From positions 30,884-94,883 of the forward strand of contig NZ_VOSS01000009.1 in the NCBI RefSeq assembly GCF_007997035.1: a stretch of 64,000 bases of DNA, written 5' to 3'. The notes under the pieces were generated by a model that saw nothing but the letters and a program-made list of their open reading frames with translations, did not search any database and had not been told where the DNA came from. Shown in pieces: positions 26,980-39,556 of the stretch. This DNA is from Ralstonia sp. TCR112 (GTDB taxonomy: Bacteria > Pseudomonadota > Gammaproteobacteria > Burkholderiales > Burkholderiaceae). Within the stretch, counting starts at the first letter, position 1. Every line of letters begins with the position of its first letter. Made by a program: the position numbers and the translations under genes.

Positions 26980-27014
26980 TACCTACAAAATTGATAGTAC
27001 CTGTGAAAATTGTA
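26980..27014. promoter_or_regulatory. Possible HxlR operator region
   Basis: Two related 17-base units, TACCTACAAAATTGATA (26980-26996) and TACCTGTGAAAATTGTA (26998-27014), match at 11 of 17 positions with an 18-base period. They lie just upstream of the HxlR start in the 148-base gap between the divergent genes. The second also holds GTAC on both flanks (26997-27000 and 27012-27015). This AT-rich block is a plausible operator for both genes. Confidence 0.4.
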
Positions 27015-27120
27015 CGTTCTTGCGAAGCAGGAGGTACGACGTGACAATGCCTGCAATGCGGTATCGCTGCAAGTTTTGCAGCGCTGCCTTTGCAACCTTC
27101 TCACTGAGGACATCGTCTTT

Positions 27121-28128
27121 ATGAAAGCCATTACCCTGCGCCAGCCCGCTGGCCTCGACAAACTTCACCTCGTCGATCTGCCCGACCCCGGCCAGCCGCG
27201 CGCCGGAGAAATCCGCGTGCGTGTGCATGCCAGCTCGCTCAACTTTCACGATCTGGGCGTGGTCAGTGGCCGCATGCCGAGTGCCGACGGCCGCATCCCC
27301 ATGTCAGATGGTGCCGGGGTGGTGGAAGCAGTGGGCGAAGGCGTGGATGAGTTTGCCGTGGGCGATTCGGTCGTCTCGACGTTTTTTCCGACCTGGCTGG
27401 ATGGCGGGCCGACCATCGCCGATTTTGCGACCGTGCCCGGCGACGGCGTCGACGGCTATGCACGCGAATACGTCGTGCGCCCGGCGCATTGGTTCACGCA
27501 TGCGCCGCGCGGTTACAGCCATGCCGAAGCGGCCACGCTGACGACGGCAGGCCTCACTGCATGGCGTGCGCTGGTGGTCGACGCGCGCTTGAAGGCCGGT
27601 GACACCGTGCTGGTGCTCGGCACGGGCGGCGTGTCGATCTTTGCGCTGCAATTTGCCAAGAGCATGGGCGCAACGGTGATCGCAACTTCATCCTCCGACG
27701 AGAAGCTGGCACGGGCCCAGGCGCTCGGCGCTGATTTCACGATCAACTATCGGCGCGATACCGACTGGGCGGCCAAGGTGCTCGAGTACACGAACGGCCG
27801 GGGCGTGGACAACGTGATCGAAGTGGGCGGCCCCGACACGCTCGGCCAATCCATTCAGGCGTGCCGCACGGGCGGGCATATCGCCCTGATCGGGGTGCTG
27901 ACCGGCGTTGCCGGCCCGGTGCCGACGGTTGAGCTGATGCGACGGCATCAGACGCTGCAGGGTTTGATTGTCGGCAGCCGAAGCCACCAGCGCGACATGG
28001 TGCGCGCCATCGAGGCGACCGGCATCAAGCCGGTGATTGATCGGACGTTCGCGCTGGAAGACATTGCCGACGCGTTTGCGCATCAGGCGGCGGGCAAGCA
28101 CTTCGGCAAGCTTTGCCTGTCGATTTGA
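27121..28128 (+). CDS. Zinc-free NAD(P)-dependent alcohol dehydrogenase / quinone oxidoreductase
   Basis: This 335-residue MDR protein has the GroES-like N-terminal domain and a Rossmann domain with nucleotide motif VLVLGTGGVSIFALQFAKSM. The catalytic-zinc Cys and structural-zinc cysteines of true alcohol dehydrogenases are absent, so it belongs with quinone oxidoreductases and related reductases. The ATG at 27121 opens MKAITLRQPAGLDKLHLVDL. The divergent HxlR regulator suggests induction by electrophiles or quinones. The exact substrate is unknown. Confidence 0.85.
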   Translation: MKAITLRQPAGLDKLHLVDLPDPGQPRAGEIRVRVHASSLNFHDLGVVSGRMPSADGRIPMSDGAGVVEAVGEGVDEFAVGDSVVSTFFPTWLDGGPTIADFATVPGDGVDGYAREYVVRPAHWFTHAPRGYSHAEAATLTTAGLTAWRALVVDARLKAGDTVLVLGTGGVSIFALQFAKSMGATVIATSSSDEKLARAQALGADFTINYRRDTDWAAKVLEYTNGRGVDNVIEVGGPDTLGQSIQACRTGGHIALIGVLTGVAGPVPTVELMRRHQTLQGLIVGSRSHQRDMVRAIEATGIKPVIDRTFALEDIADAFAHQAAGKHFGKLCLSI

Positions 28129-28134
28129 GTTGCG

Positions 28135-28177
28135 CGGGCGGCGCGAAACACCCTCGGCTTGGGTGGGACGCCGCCCG
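28135..28177. terminator. Two-tier stem-loop between convergent genes
   Basis: Outer arms CGGGCGGCG (28135-28143) and CGCCGCCCG (28169-28177) pair over 9 bases; inside them CACCC (28149-28153) pairs with GGGTG (28161-28165). It lies between the end of the oxidoreductase gene and the end of the convergent GntR gene. There is no T-tract on either side, so it may stop transcription weakly or protect 3' ends. Confidence 0.5.
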
Positions 28178-28213
28178 AATCTGCCGGCCAATGCACCGGC
28201 GTGAAGGCGAGGG

Positions 28214-28867
28214 TTATACGGTGAAGTATTCGGGCCGCAGCCGGCGCGTGATTTCCAGCACCGGCAGCACGTGGTCCAGATGCTCGCGCATGGCGCGCAC
28301 GGCGCGTTTCGGGTTGTTGGAAGCCAGGGCGTCGATCACCGCGCGGTGCTCGGCCAGCACCTCGGTCATGCGGCCCTCCAGGGGCAGCGTCAGCAGCCGG
28401 TAGCGGTCGATTTGCGTTTTGACTTCGAGGATGATCTGCCAGACGCCGGGGTAGCCCGACAGCTCGGCCAGCGTGGCGTGAAAGGCTTCATCGGTGCGGA
28501 AGAAGCCGCGCCGGTTGCTCTCGCGCACGCATTGGGCTTGCCGCTCCAGCACGACGTTGAGCTTGTGGATGCCTTCGGGCGTCATGCGCTCGGCAGCCTT
28601 CTCGATGATGGCGACCTCCAGCGCGCCGCGCACGAGCATGGCTTCTTCCAGCGTATTGAGCGGAATGCGGGAGACGAACGTCCCGACGCGGGCCTGGACG
28701 TCGATCAGTCCTTCCTCGGCCAACCGCTGGACCGCCTCGTGCACGGGGGTGCGGCTGGTGCCGAATTCTTCTGCGAGATCCTTCTCGACGATGCGCGTTC
28801 CGGGCAGCAGTTCCATCTCGACAATCCGCTCACGCAGGCTCAGGTACACGCGTCGAGAGGCGGTCAT
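28214..28867 (-). CDS. GntR-family regulator, FCD (FadR) subfamily
   Basis: The 217-residue protein has a GntR winged helix (VYLSLRERIVEMELLPGTRI, then EEFGTSRTPVHEAVQRLAEEGLI) and a C-terminal all-helical FCD domain. Metal-ligand candidates are the D in RTDEAFHATLAELSG with its His, and the His in EHRAVIDAL and REHLDHV. FCD regulators often respond to small organic acids such as uronates. It is the last gene of the polygalacturonase, TRAP and porin set and is its likely regulator. The ATG at 28867 follows GAGGACGAGG. Confidence 0.88.
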   Translation of the reverse strand: MTASRRVYLSLRERIVEMELLPGTRIVEKDLAEEFGTSRTPVHEAVQRLAEEGLIDVQARVGTFVSRIPLNTLEEAMLVRGALEVAIIEKAAERMTPEGIHKLNVVLERQAQCVRESNRRGFFRTDEAFHATLAELSGYPGVWQIILEVKTQIDRYRLLTLPLEGRMTEVLAEHRAVIDALASNNPKRAVRAMREHLDHVLPVLEITRRLRPEYFTV

Positions 28868-29094
28868 GGTGGCCTCGTCCTCACGCGACGAGGGGAAAGG
28901 GCGCGAAGTCATACAGCTCGCAACGAGTTCGGGGGGAAGTGGAAAGGGTCGCAACGGCGCAGCCTGAGGTTTCGATGCGGTCAGAGACCAAGGGCGGCGC
29001 GGGCACCATGATAGCGGCAAACTCCGCGCGCTTGAACAGAGGTGAACCCGGGCACGGCGTCCGAAGTGGACGCTGTGCCCGGCGCTCAAACCGG

Positions 29095-30303
29095 TCAGAA
29101 CCGGTGAATCATGCCGACAGCCACGGCCAGCTGCGACCCGGTTGCCGAGGGTGCGCCGTTCTGGCCGTCGCCGATGGACGCCGTGGCGTCGATGATGCTG
29201 CCCGTGGGCGAGATCGTCTTGCCGTTGGCCTTCTGGTACGCCTCCAGCAAGTACAGGCCCGTGCGCTTCGAAAAGCTGTAGTACTGCGACAGGTTGAACT
29301 GGTGATACGTCGCCGCATCGGCAATGCCGTTGGCCTTGGTGGCGCGCGTGTACGAATAGCCGGCTGCCAGGTCAAGCGTCGGGGTGGCCTTGTAGTGCAG
29401 CACGGCGCCGCCCGTATTGAAGATCGCCTCGCTGGCGAACTTGGAGTTCAGGCCCGGGATGTACTGCACGTTGGAGTACGACACCGACACGTCCCATGTC
29501 GGCGAGAACGTGTACGAGCCCAGCACGGCAAAGCGCTGCTGTGCGGCCGCCAGCTGGTAGCCGGCATTGATGGCGGACACGGCCGGCTGGCTGCCGTTGT
29601 TGGATAGCGCCGAGTTCGCGCCCCAGGCGCCTCCGCCCACCGTGGAGTTGTTCACGCGCATGAAGCCGGCCCCCACGCCGACCGGCCCGTTGGCATAGCG
29701 CGCGGCAAAGCTCCAGGTGGACCCATTGCCCGCGCTGCCCGGCGTTTCGCCCATGCCGTACGAGCCGCTGAACGTCACGCCGCCTAGCGTGGGCGACATG
29801 TACACCACGGAGTTGTTGACGCGGTAGTTGGTGTCGAGCGAATCGATATCGCCGGGGTGCGCACCGTAGAAGCCGGTCAGCCAGTTGATCGGGCTGTACG
29901 GGGCGAGGATCGAGAAATACGCCGTGTACTGACGGCCCAGCGTGACGGTGCCCAGGTCGCGGTTGGCAATGCCGACGAACGCCTGGCGATTGAACATCAG
30001 CCCCGAGACCGATTGCGAGCCCGTGTCGCCGTTAAAGCCTTCTTCGAGCACGAACTGCGCGCTGTTGCCGCCGCCCAGGTCTTCGTTGCCCTTGAAGCCG
30101 AAGCGGCTGCCCGACCAGATGCCGCTGTTCTGCTTCACGACCGAATGGCCGTTCGAGGTGGAGCCGACCGAGGTCTGGTTGCTCTGATACCCGACCGACA
30201 CGTCGATGTTGCCGTACAGCGTGACGCTGCTCTGCGCGTACGCCGATTCGGCGATGCCTCCTGTGAGTGCAATCGCTGCCGCGATGGCTACCTGGCTCTT
30301 CAT
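29095..30303 (-). CDS. Outer-membrane porin (Gram-negative trimeric porin, Burkholderiales type)
   Basis: The 402-residue protein has a signal peptide (MKSQVAIAAAIALTGGIAES, cleavage after SAYA). The mature part starts QSSVTLYGNIDVSVGYQSNQ, the typical opening of OmpC-like Burkholderiales porins. It ends with the expected C-terminal Phe (GMIHRF) for assembly by BamA. Strand-turn alternation with Gly/Asn-rich loops runs through the sequence. It has a strong AAGGAG ribosome site. In this operon it may admit uronates or oligogalacturonates; that is contextual inference. Confidence 0.93.
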   Translation of the reverse strand: MKSQVAIAAAIALTGGIAESAYAQSSVTLYGNIDVSVGYQSNQTSVGSTSNGHSVVKQNSGIWSGSRFGFKGNEDLGGGNSAQFVLEEGFNGDTGSQSVSGLMFNRQAFVGIANRDLGTVTLGRQYTAYFSILAPYSPINWLTGFYGAHPGDIDSLDTNYRVNNSVVYMSPTLGGVTFSGSYGMGETPGSAGNGSTWSFAARYANGPVGVGAGFMRVNNSTVGGGAWGANSALSNNGSQPAVSAINAGYQLAAAQQRFAVLGSYTFSPTWDVSVSYSNVQYIPGLNSKFASEAIFNTGGAVLHYKATPTLDLAAGYSYTRATKANGIADAATYHQFNLSQYYSFSKRTGLYLLEAYQKANGKTISPTGSIIDATASIGDGQNGAPSATGSQLAVAVGMIHRF

Positions 30304-30370
30304 GATGACTCCTTCCTTGATGTCGCAGCCGTGGCCGCATGTTGGTTATTCGTGGGGATTGCGTTTGTGC

Positions 30371-31723
30371 TCAGAACACCGGATGCCCGTTGATCACGCT
30401 CGGCAGCCAGGTCGAGAAGAACGGCACGTAGGTCACCACGTTGATGGCGGTGAAGATGGCGAGGTAGTAGGGCCAGGCGATCTTGGTGGTCTCACCGATG
30501 GAGACCTCCCCGATGGCGCAGCCGACAAACTGCACCGAGCCGATGGGCGGATGCACGAGGCCGAGCGAACAGTTCAGCAGCAGCATGATCCCGAACTGCA
30601 CCGGGCCGACGCCGCAGTGCATGGCCATCGGCAGGAACAGCGGCGTGGTGATCAGGATGTGCGCCGCCATGTCGACGAACGTACCCAGGAAGACCTGCAG
30701 GATGTTGATGTAGAGCAGCATCAGCCAGGGTGCGGCGCTGGTCTGCGTGAGCATCTGCTCGATGGCGTCCGGGATCTCCAGGTAGGCCAACTGGAAGCGC
30801 AGCATGTTCGACACGGCAATCAGCAGCAGCACCACGCCCGTGGTCTTGGCGGCGTGGGCGAGCGCGCGGCGGAACTTGCTCCACGTCATGGAGCGATAGA
30901 CGAGCACCGTCAGGCACAGCGAATACGCGACGGCGATGGCGGCGGCTTCGGTGGCCGTGGCAATGCCCATGGCCACGCATACCAGGATCAGCGCGATCAC
31001 CATCAGGCCCGGTACCGCGCCCACAAAGGCGCGTGCCACGGCAAACCAGCCGGGGAAGGCCGGCAGCTCGGTCGAGCCGTCGGCGCGGCGCGGGAAGCCG
31101 TAGCGCTTGGCTTGCCAGTAGGCGGCGATCAGCACGAAGCCCATGACCCACAGCACGGGCAGCAGCCCCGAGAACAGCAGGTCGCCAATCGACACGCCGC
31201 TCACCTGCTGACCGTTGAGCGAACCCACGATGCCCTGCGCCGCAAAGGCGTAGATGATCATGTTGGTTGAGGTCGGCATGAGCGCCCCGGCCAGCGAGGC
31301 ATGCGTGGTCACGTTCACGGCGTAGGCCGCGCTGTAACCTTCGCGCTTCATCAGCGGGATCACCACGCCGCCCATGGCCGACGTGTCGGCGGTGGGCGAA
31401 CCCGACACGCCGCCGAACAGCGTGCAGGCCACCACGTTGGCCATGCCGAGGCCACCGCGGAAGTGCCCCACGAGGGATTGCGCGAAGCGCAGGATGCGGT
31501 CTGCGATGCCGCCGTGCAGCATCAGCTCGCCCGACAGAATGAAGAACGGCACGGCCAGGAACGAGAACGCGTTCATGCCCGAGATCATCGACTGCATGGC
31601 GGTGGCCGCCGGCAGACCTTCGTGCAGATACGTCAGCACGCATGACAGGCCGAGCGCGAACGAAACCGGTACGCCCAGCAGAAGAAACGCCAGAAAACTG
31701 ACGGAGAGAATGGCGAGATCCAT
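30371..31723 (-). CDS. TRAP transporter large permease DctM
   Basis: A 450-residue inner-membrane protein with about 12 helices: the motor subunit of a sodium-driven TRAP importer. DctM landmarks are GVPVSFALGLSCVL at the N-terminus, LSGELMLHGGIADRILRFAQ and FGGVSGSPTADTSAMGGVVI. It works with the small permease and the binding protein encoded just upstream. The ATG at 31723 lies within the end of the preceding frame. Confidence 0.95.
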   Translation of the reverse strand: MDLAILSVSFLAFLLLGVPVSFALGLSCVLTYLHEGLPAATAMQSMISGMNAFSFLAVPFFILSGELMLHGGIADRILRFAQSLVGHFRGGLGMANVVACTLFGGVSGSPTADTSAMGGVVIPLMKREGYSAAYAVNVTTHASLAGALMPTSTNMIIYAFAAQGIVGSLNGQQVSGVSIGDLLFSGLLPVLWVMGFVLIAAYWQAKRYGFPRRADGSTELPAFPGWFAVARAFVGAVPGLMVIALILVCVAMGIATATEAAAIAVAYSLCLTVLVYRSMTWSKFRRALAHAAKTTGVVLLLIAVSNMLRFQLAYLEIPDAIEQMLTQTSAAPWLMLLYINILQVFLGTFVDMAAHILITTPLFLPMAMHCGVGPVQFGIMLLLNCSLGLVHPPIGSVQFVGCAIGEVSIGETTKIAWPYYLAIFTAINVVTYVPFFSTWLPSVINGHPVF

Positions 31724-32217
31724 GGTGACTTAACTGCGTCTTGCGCGAACAGCCCGATCAGGCGTTCGAGAGCGAATAGGGCGATGGCGACACTGGCCAC
31801 GATCGGAATCCAGTAGCGGACGGCTTCAGGCAGGCCGAGGATGGGAATGCGATCACCGAACGTGGTTTCGGCCATGTCGAAGCAGCCGATGAAGATCACC
31901 ACGGCAAAGGCGATCAGACACAGCTTCTGCAGCACGTGCGCGGCGCGCTTGCCACCAGCAGGGAGGCGCTCAACAAAGGAATCCAGGCCGATATGGCCGC
32001 CTTCGCGCACCTTGAGCGCGGCCCCGAACATCGCGATGGCCACCACCATGAGTAGGGCGATGGGTTCAACAAAATCCGGCGCGTTGTTGAAGACGTAGCG
32101 CATGACCACGCCGTAGAAGACGAGTACGGTCAGCGTGGCCAGGCATGACGCCGCCACAAGCGAGAGCACAAGCGCAAACGCATCGTTGATGCGTTTGAGT
32201 AAAGACATCGATTGCAT
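31633..32217 (-). CDS. TRAP transporter small permease DctQ, C-terminus probably frameshifted
   Basis: The first about 160 residues are a normal four-helix DctQ protein (with FVEPIALLMVVAIAMFGAAL and REGGHIGLDSFVERL). As written the frame overlaps dctM by 91 bases, and its last 30 residues are simply dctM read out of frame. A TAA at 31730-31732, placed just before the dctM start, would end the protein if one base were restored slightly upstream. This is the same kind of one-base loss seen in other genes here. The start is ATG 32217, with ATG 32208 as alternative. Confidence 0.85.
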   Translation of the reverse strand: MQSMSLLKRINDAFALVLSLVAASCLATLTVLVFYGVVMRYVFNNAPDFVEPIALLMVVAIAMFGAALKVREGGHIGLDSFVERLPAGGKRAAHVLQKLCLIAFAVVIFIGCFDMAETTFGDRIPILGLPEAVRYWIPIVASVAIALFALERLIGLFAQDAVKSPWISPFSPSVFWRFFCWAYRFRSRSACHAC

Positions 32218-32351
32218 GCTGAACCTGGAGGGGGAGCGCGGTATCGGAGGTGGGCAGGCGTGGCCGGTGTACCAACGGCGCACATCGGCAGCCTGCCCGG
32301 CGCGGGCTTGCGGGAAAGGCGCAGGCCCTGCGCTTGAGCGGTGAGGCAGGC

Positions 32352-35439
<3,088 letters not shown>

Positions 35440-36111
35440 TGGGTCTCCTCGTTTTGGTTTTGTTTGACGTGTCGACCCGGCAGGAGGCTGCAGAAGCCGG
35501 GCATGTCTTTTGATATATCAGAATTTATGGATTGATATATTAGAGGTCAAGGGCGGGTTTTCCCGGTCCCTACCAGCGGGGGACGGGGGCCGGCGATGGC
35601 CTTGTGGCGGCCCCGCGGATCGCTGTATGAGGCCCTGGTGGCGTCGCCTGCAAACGGTGTTGAGCCCGCTGGATGGCCGCGTCGTCAATCCCTGAAGATG
35701 CCGCTGCGTGCCGGCGAAGCGCATGGCGCCGGGCATCCGGCATTCGCACGCAGCGTCCAAATAGACGCTTGGGTTCTATGCGTTGAATCGCGTTTCAAAC
35801 CGGTCGCGATTGGATGTGCATGGCTTAAAGAAATGCCTTTGTCACACGCGATTCCTACCATGCGGATGCCAATCGATGCGACCGATTCAATCCATGAATC
35901 GCAGGCAATAAAAACAGCATCGAACGCATTCGCTATCTGAGGTTTTTTGAGAATGTTGTTTCTCAAAGGCTCAGCGCGGTTGATCTGTGTCGATGAGAAT
36001 TGCGCTTTTCCGGCATCACTTCCATTTCCCTTCGAGCGTTGGACCAACCCTGCGAATTGCGACGGCAATCGCTTTGCCTTCTGGGTAGCCAAAAACGTAA
36101 CGGAGAGAACC
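35440..36111. other. 672-base gene-free region between divergent genes
   Basis: This is the shared upstream region of the polygalacturonase gene (minus) and the phosphoesterase gene (plus). It holds two TGATATAT palindromes at 35511-35542. From about 35760 to 36070 it is AT-richer than the genome average of the window. Short open frames inside it have no convincing ribosome sites. Confidence 0.55.
35511..35542. promoter_or_regulatory. Paired palindromic operator upstream of polygalacturonase
   Basis: TGATATATCA (35511-35520) is a perfect palindrome and TGATATATTA (35533-35542) a near copy. They are 22 bases apart, two helical turns, about 72-100 bases upstream of the polygalacturonase start. 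The FCD GntR protein of the same operon is a candidate binder. Confidence 0.5.
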
Positions 36112-38413
36112 ATGTCAATGAAAAGTCGGGTCGATCAACTGGAGGTGACGCTGGATGATCTGGCCGCTGTTCCTGAACTGAAGCGCAGGCAACTGCTGCG
36201 CATGATGCTGGCCTCGTCGGCGGTTGGCCTGTCGGGCCTGCTGAGCGGATGCGGTGGTGGAGATTCAGCGGATGCCTCAACGGGCTCCGGCTCAACGGGC
36301 ACGGGCACGTCACCTGGCTCGGGGGATCCGGGCACCGGCACGGCCACGCCGAAGCTGGTGTCGTCATTTACGTTGGCGGCGTTGCCGGATACGCAGTTCT
36401 ATCCGCGCTATGCATCCGCAAAAATGGGCGAGTTGTATCAAAAGAATTATCCGACCATCAATCCGCAATTCGACAATCCATTCAAAGCGCAAACGCAATG
36501 GATTGCCCAGAATGCAAAAGCGCTGAAACTGGCCTTTACCACCCATCTTGGCGATATTGTCGATCAGTCCTGGTATTACACGTCTGAAGGTTCGGCGCCG
36601 TGGAGCGCGAGTACCGATTTGTTGAGCAACAGCCAACTCAGCAATGGCACCGTCACCAAAGAATGGGAACTGGCGAGCCAGGCAATGCAGGTGCTGGAAA
36701 AAGCCAACTGCAATTATTCGATTTGCGCCGGCAACCACGATGTCGGCGCCATCGGTTCGTCAATGCAATGGGGGCCTGACTGGGGCGTCGGCGTTTCCGG
36801 CTTCGACAACACCGACGGATACCAGGACGGCGGCAGCCACCGTCAAGGCTTGCTGGAGCCGTATCTGAAAGTGTTCCCGACCGCGCGCGCCCAACAGCAG
36901 TCAACCTTTGGTGGCCGCCACGGCTCGGGCTTTCACGAGTACCACGTCTTCAAGGCGGAGGGGAATCAGTTTCTCGTGCTGTCGATGTCGTGGCGCGCTT
37001 CCGACGATGCGATTGCATGGGCCAATTCGGTCATCGCAAAGAACCCCGGCATTCCGGTCATCCTGATTTGCCACCAGCTTGCGGGCATTGGCCCGGATGC
37101 AGTGACGGCGGTCGATACGGCCTATTCGAACTACCTGTGGGACAAGCTGATCAAGAATAACGACCAGATTTTCATGGCCGTGTCGGGTCACTATCACGGC
37201 TCCTGCAAGATGACGAAGAAGAATGCCGCCGGCAACGACGTCATCTTCATGGTCGTCGATTATCAGATGGCGTATATGGGCGGCAATGGCCTGATGCGCC
37301 TGTTCGAATTCGATCTGACGAACAACAGGATCGTCGCCAGTTCGTTCTCGCCGTGGGTGCCGGTCAAGCCGGAGGCGAGCCTGAACCAGTTCGATTCGGC
37401 GTGGCTGACGTCGGATAACCAGAACTTCTCGATCGACATCGATTTTGCCAAGCGCTTTGCCGGTTTCAATCCCGGCTTCAAGGCAGCGGCCGGCTCGGTG
37501 TCGGGCAGTCTGACCGACGTCGCCAAGGGCCTGATCCTGGCGAACTATCACAACCCGCCGCAGGACGCGGGCAAGCCGCCTCCGGCCCGAACGACTACCC
37601 GGTGGTGCCGAACACCTTGGCGCACTGGCGCTTCTACAACACGGCTGCGGCCGAAGGCGAAGCGCTGTCGCCGTATCAGCCCGGATTCCAGATCAAGGAT
37701 GCCTCCGTGCCGGGCGATACCACGGCCGGCGCGAACCCCATTTCGCTCAACACGTGGATGGGAGGTCAGCCGGGCGACCTTGTCTGGTCGAAGGATCATC
37801 ACCCGCTGTCTTCCGCGCCCGGCAGTCTGCAGTTCAAGAACGCCAACCAGACGAGGTCTTCGTATTTCACGACCGATACCGCTTCGCCGCTGAACGTACA
37901 AACGTTTGCCAACGGCTACACGATCGAGGCGTTCCTGAAGATCGATTCGGCCTGGACCGCGCAGAACAACGCGTGGATGGGCATCCTGTATCGACTTGGC
38001 GCGCGCAGCGCAGCCACCGGCGTGTCATGGCCGGGTGATGTCGACCAGGGCGACACGATGGCGATGTTCGCGTTTTCCAACCTGATGGAGTTCCAGTGGG
38101 AGGTGATCCCGACGACAACACCGAGAACCTGGCGTGCTGGTCCGGCGGTGTGTCGGCTGGGCAGTGGCTGCACGTTGCCATCGTCAACGACGGCAAGGGC
38201 AGCACGACGATGTACGTGGAAGGCGCGCCCATCCTGCGCAACAACAGCGGGATGAACGGCATCCGCTACGTGGCCAGCAACCAGCAGATGGCCATCGGCT
38301 GCGCGCAGTACGGCGGCAGCATGGGCAATGGCTTTTTCGGCAGTCTTGGGGAGATGCGGATTGTCGGCGCGCCGCTGCCACCCAGCCAGTGGCTGACGGC
38401 ACGCGCCTCGTAA
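36112..38413 (+). CDS. Calcineurin-like phosphoesterase with LamG-like C-terminal domain, two one-base breaks
   Basis: The restored protein is about 767 residues. It has a Tat-like, lipoprotein N-terminus (KRRQLLRMMLASSAVGLSGL, then lipobox SGCGGG) and a Gly/Ser/Thr-rich spacer. The metallophosphoesterase domain has motifs LPDTQFYPRY, HLGDIVDQSW, CAGNHDVG and SGHYHGS. The C-terminal part (NGYTIEAFLKID, LHVAIVNDGKGSTTMYVEG) resembles a LamG or concanavalin-like carbohydrate-binding fold. Single bases are missing near 37584 (PPGPNDYPVV would be restored) and near 38106 (WEVDPDDNTENLACW). ATG 36112 follows GGAGAG. The first third has lower GC than neighbours, which may mean transfer. The substrate is unknown. 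Confidence 0.82.
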
Positions 38414-38423
38414 TGTGAGGATG

Positions 38424-38450
38424 GCTCCCGCCGCTGCGGTCGGCGGGAGC
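38424..38450. terminator. Stem-loop after the phosphoesterase gene
   Basis: GCTCCCGCCG (38424-38433) pairs perfectly with CGGCGGGAGC (38441-38450) over 10 bases with a 7-base loop, starting 11 bases after the stop codon. No T-tract follows, so termination by this hairpin alone is uncertain. Confidence 0.55.
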
Positions 38451-38567
38451 GCGGCGCGGAATATCGACTCAAATCCGACTCATGCGTGCGCAAAAAGCGC
38501 GTTACGCGCTTCATTTCATTGACGATGTTGGCCGTACAGCGTTTCATGTCAGCAAAGCAGTTCTTGC

Positions 38568-39554
38568 ATGGAGACGCACGTGCCACAAGAAGACAACGCG
38601 GCCCCGATGTACCGAAGCGGAACGGCCGCCCGCATGGCCAAGATGCCTGTATCCACCCTGCGCGTGTGGGAGCAGCGCTATGGCGTGATTTCACCGACCA
38701 AGTCGGAGTCCGGCCAACGGTTGTATTCGAGCGAGGACGTCCGGCGCCTCGCACTGCTGCGCGCGCTCGTCAACCAGGGCCACGCGATCGGCGCCATTGC
38801 GCATGCCGACAGCACTGAACTCGAACAACTGCTGGAAAACGCCCGCGCCGCTGAGGCCCCGGGGCCCGCGCCGTCCACCGCTGCAATTTCACTTGTGGTC
38901 TGTGGCGCCGTGCTCGCAGAACGCGTGCGGCGCAGAAAAAGCACGCTTGCCTCACTGGGCATCGAGCCCGTCATCGAGTTGCCCGCGCTCGACGGCGAGA
39001 CACACCTGGAGCCTCCGCCACGCACAGACGCCTTGATCGTCGAGGCCGCGTCCCTGCATCCGGAAACGGCCGAAGCCGTCTTGGCCGCGGCACGCCGGTG
39101 CGGTGCCAGTGCCGTCGGCGTGATCTACAGCTTTGGCACGGTGCGCGCCACCGACATGCTGCGCGCGGCTGGCGTGCGGCTGTATCGGGAGCCCAACGCG
39201 CAAGCTGAACTCGACCAAGTCCTGCAGGAGCTGGCGCAGCTCGTGCGCGTGGATGCCGTCTACGGAAAGCTCGAACCGTTGCGGCGCAATGCGCGCAGGT
39301 TTACGGACCGCCAGCTCGAGATCTTCGCCAACGCATCGCAGACGATTGCCTGCGAGTGCCCACGGCACCTCGTCGGGCTGATACGCCAGCTCGACGCGTT
39401 CGAGCGTTTCAGCGACGGCTGCGCGGTGCGGTCTGCGCTCGATGAACAGCTCCACCGCCACCTTGGGGACGTCGCGAACCGTGCCCGCTTGATGCTCGAA
39501 GACGCGATGGAATTCGCCATTCGGGCCGAGACGCTGAATCCACCAGCGAGTTAG
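38568..39554 (+). CDS. MerR-family regulator, class II LitR-like
   Basis: This 328-residue regulator has an N-terminal MerR helix-turn-helix (ARMAKMPVSTLRVWEQRYGV, then GQRLYSSEDVRRL), a middle domain shaped like a cobalamin-binding fold, and a C-terminal domain with the motif CECPRHL. The DxHxxG cobalamin-ligand motif of CarH and class I LitR is not present, so it fits the B12-independent LitR-like group linked to light responses in pseudomonads. It precedes folE, an FAD oxidoreductase and CFA genes, the typical light-regulated set. A GTG at 38580 has the better ribosome site (GGAGA) and may be the true start. Confidence 0.75.
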   Translation: METHVPQEDNAAPMYRSGTAARMAKMPVSTLRVWEQRYGVISPTKSESGQRLYSSEDVRRLALLRALVNQGHAIGAIAHADSTELEQLLENARAAEAPGPAPSTAAISLVVCGAVLAERVRRRKSTLASLGIEPVIELPALDGETHLEPPPRTDALIVEAASLHPETAEAVLAAARRCGASAVGVIYSFGTVRATDMLRAAGVRLYREPNAQAELDQVLQELAQLVRVDAVYGKLEPLRRNARRFTDRQLEIFANASQTIACECPRHLVGLIRQLDAFERFSDGCAVRSALDEQLHRHLGDVANRARLMLEDAMEFAIRAETLNPPAS

Positions 39555-39556
39555 CT

